Of a stretch of DNA of 6,377 nt, positions 5,303 through 6,377 are shown in pieces. Both the position numbers and the translations under genes were made by a program. The stretch is from NCBI GenBank assembly GCA_022704925.1, contig JAKJFK010000101.1:1-6377 (forward strand), given 5' to 3'. The stretch comes from a candidate division TA06 bacterium. GTDB lineage: Bacteria > Ratteibacteria > UBA8468 > MWAK01. The notes beneath the pieces were generated by a model. It had not been told where the DNA came from. It saw nothing but the letters and a program-made list of their open reading frames with translations, and ran no database searches. The number at the start of each line of letters is the position of its first letter. Positions within the stretch are counted from its first letter, which is position 1.

Positions 5303-6377
5303 CTACTCGGAGCGAAGGGTTACCGCCGGGGCCACCCGGGAGGCCTCCTGGGCCGGAAAGATGGAGGCCAGCAGGGCGATCGAAAAGGCGGACAGCACGA
5401 TCCAGAGAACGTCGGTTCCCCGGACCTGGATCGGCAGGTAGGAGAGGTCGTAAACGTAGCCGGGCAGCTTGATGAGACGGTAGCGGTCTCCCAGATAGGC
5501 CAGCGAAAGGCCCACCCCGAGACCGCCCAGGATTCCCCAAAGACCGGTCAGGAAACCCATCCAGAGGAAGATCGCCCGGATGCCGCCGCGGCTGACGCCC
5601 AGGGAACGGAGCGTCCCGATTTCGCGGCTCTTGCGCCAGACCGTCATCATCAAGCTGGTGGCGATGTTGAATCCGGCGACCATGACAATCAGGATCAGGA
5701 TGGCCGCCATGGCGCGCCGTTCCAGGGCCAGGGCCCCGAAGAGGGCCTGGTTGCGGTCTATCCAGGACTCCACCTTGTACTCCGGCCCGAGCTCCCGGCT
5801 GATCCGGCGGGCCGTTTCGCTGGCCGCGTAGATGTCGGCCACCTTGACTCCGAGGGCCTCCGGCCGGCTCCCGCGCGGAAAGAGGGCGCCGCCCCGCTCC
5901 AGGGGCAGGTAGGCCAGGCTGGCGTCAAAATGGTAGAGCCCGGTCTGGAAGCGCCCGGTCACCGGCAGGCGCCCGGGCAGCATGCCGAACCCGGTTATCA
6001 CCTGGAGCTGGTCGCCGGGGCCGGCCCTCAGGCTCCGGGCCAGTTCAGCCCCCAGGACGAGGCCGGGATCGGGCCGGGCCGGATCGAGATACTTGCCGAA
6101 GCCGGTCACGGCGTCCTCCCGCTTGAAATCAACCGCCCGGACCAGGACCGCGATCATGTATTCCCGCGAACGCAGGATGGCCTGCGTCTCGGAAAAGGGG
6201 GAGACGGCCAGCACCTCCGGAACTGCCTGCAGCCGACGCTCCAGGGCCGCCAGCTCGCCGGACCCGGCCGGAAGCTGGATCGTCACCGCCGGCTGGACCC
6301 CGATGATCTTGCGCTTGAGGTCGCGGTCGAAACCGTTCATCACGCCCAGGACCAGGATCAGGCAGGCCACCCCGACC
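5303..6377 (-). CDS. lolC: Lipoprotein-releasing ABC transporter permease, LolC/LolE family (5' end outside window)
   Basis: Inner-membrane permease partner of LolD. The visible part is about 357 residues; the family runs near 400, and the reading frame is open at the right edge. The first residues, VGVACLILVLGVMNGFDRDLKRKIIG, are the end of transmembrane helix 1 and the MNGF motif that follows it in LolC/E, so the true start is some 30 or so codons beyond the window. The GTG near 6370 lies inside that helix and is unlikely to be the start. A periplasmic domain (roughly visible residues 25-215) is followed by an FtsX-type C-terminal half with three hydrophobic segments (about 221-245, 266-292 and 320-338). 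Between the first two of these is the cytoplasmic coupling loop WRKSREIGTLRSLGVSRGGI, and the protein ends in the family pattern PAQEASRVAPAVTLRSE. LolC and LolE cannot be separated from this fragment; no second permease follows lolD, so it may act as a homodimer or pair with a permease encoded upstream. Confidence 0.9.
   Translation of the reverse strand, partial: VGVACLILVLGVMNGFDRDLKRKIIGVQPAVTIQLPAGSGELAALERRLQAVPEVLAVSPFSETQAILRSREYMIAVLVRAVDFKREDAVTGFGKYLDPARPDPGLVLGAELARSLRAGPGDQLQVITGFGMLPGRLPVTGRFQTGLYHFDASLAYLPLERGGALFPRGSRPEALGVKVADIYAASETARRISRELGPEYKVESWIDRNQALFGALALERRAMAAILILIVMVAGFNIATSLMMTVWRKSREIGTLRSLGVSRGGIRAIFLWMGFLTGLWGILGGLGVGLSLAYLGDRYRLIKLPGYVYDLSYLPIQVRGTDVLWIVLSAFSIALLASIFPAQEASRVAPAVTLRSE

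Noticed and set aside
4690-5472. Plus-strand open frame opposite lolD
   Set aside because: It is the complement of an intact LolD ATPase with all ABC motifs, and its own translation looks like a composition artefact.

Overview
The window is a GC-rich bacterial segment carrying six genes, all on the minus strand, so transcription runs from high to low coordinates. A Lol-type lipoprotein-release ABC transporter and a nucleotide-sugar pathway for N-acetylated uronic acids both point to a diderm (outer-membrane) bacterium with surface polysaccharide. The phylum cannot be fixed from this sequence alone. No tRNA, rRNA, mobile element or CRISPR array was seen.

Region by region, in transcription order. 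(1) 6377-5303: a LolC/LolE-family permease, missing its N-terminus at the window edge, followed four bases later by (2) lolD, 5298-4624. (3) 4623-4517: a non-coding gap with a clear intrinsic terminator for the lol genes at 4567-4544, only 27 bases before the next start codon. (4) 4516-3638: a fold-type IV aminotransferase of the IlvE (branched-chain) type. (5) 3645-2062: one long gene fusing a WbpB-like sugar dehydrogenase (Gfo/Idh/MocA family) to a WbpD-like left-handed beta-helix acetyltransferase. It starts inside the end of ilvE, with an 8-base overlap. (6) 2003-978: a member of the uroporphyrinogen decarboxylase (URO-D/MtaA) superfamily of unknown role. (7) 933-1: a WbpA-type UDP-GlcNAc 6-dehydrogenase, which runs off the left edge.

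In Pseudomonas aeruginosa, WbpA oxidises UDP-GlcNAc to UDP-GlcNAcA, WbpB oxidises C3, WbpE transaminates the 3-keto sugar and WbpD N-acetylates it to UDP-GlcNAc(3NAc)A, which WbpI can epimerise to the ManNAc(3NAc)A form for O-antigen. Here steps 1, 2 and 4 are present, with 2 and 4 on one polypeptide. The DegT-type aminotransferase (WbpE) for step 3 is not in the window and would be expected beyond position 1. The main points of interest are the WbpB-WbpD fusion, the unexplained URO-D-like enzyme between two pathway genes, and the translational coupling of an IlvE-type aminotransferase to the fusion gene. These are variations on known families. I do not see a wholly new system.
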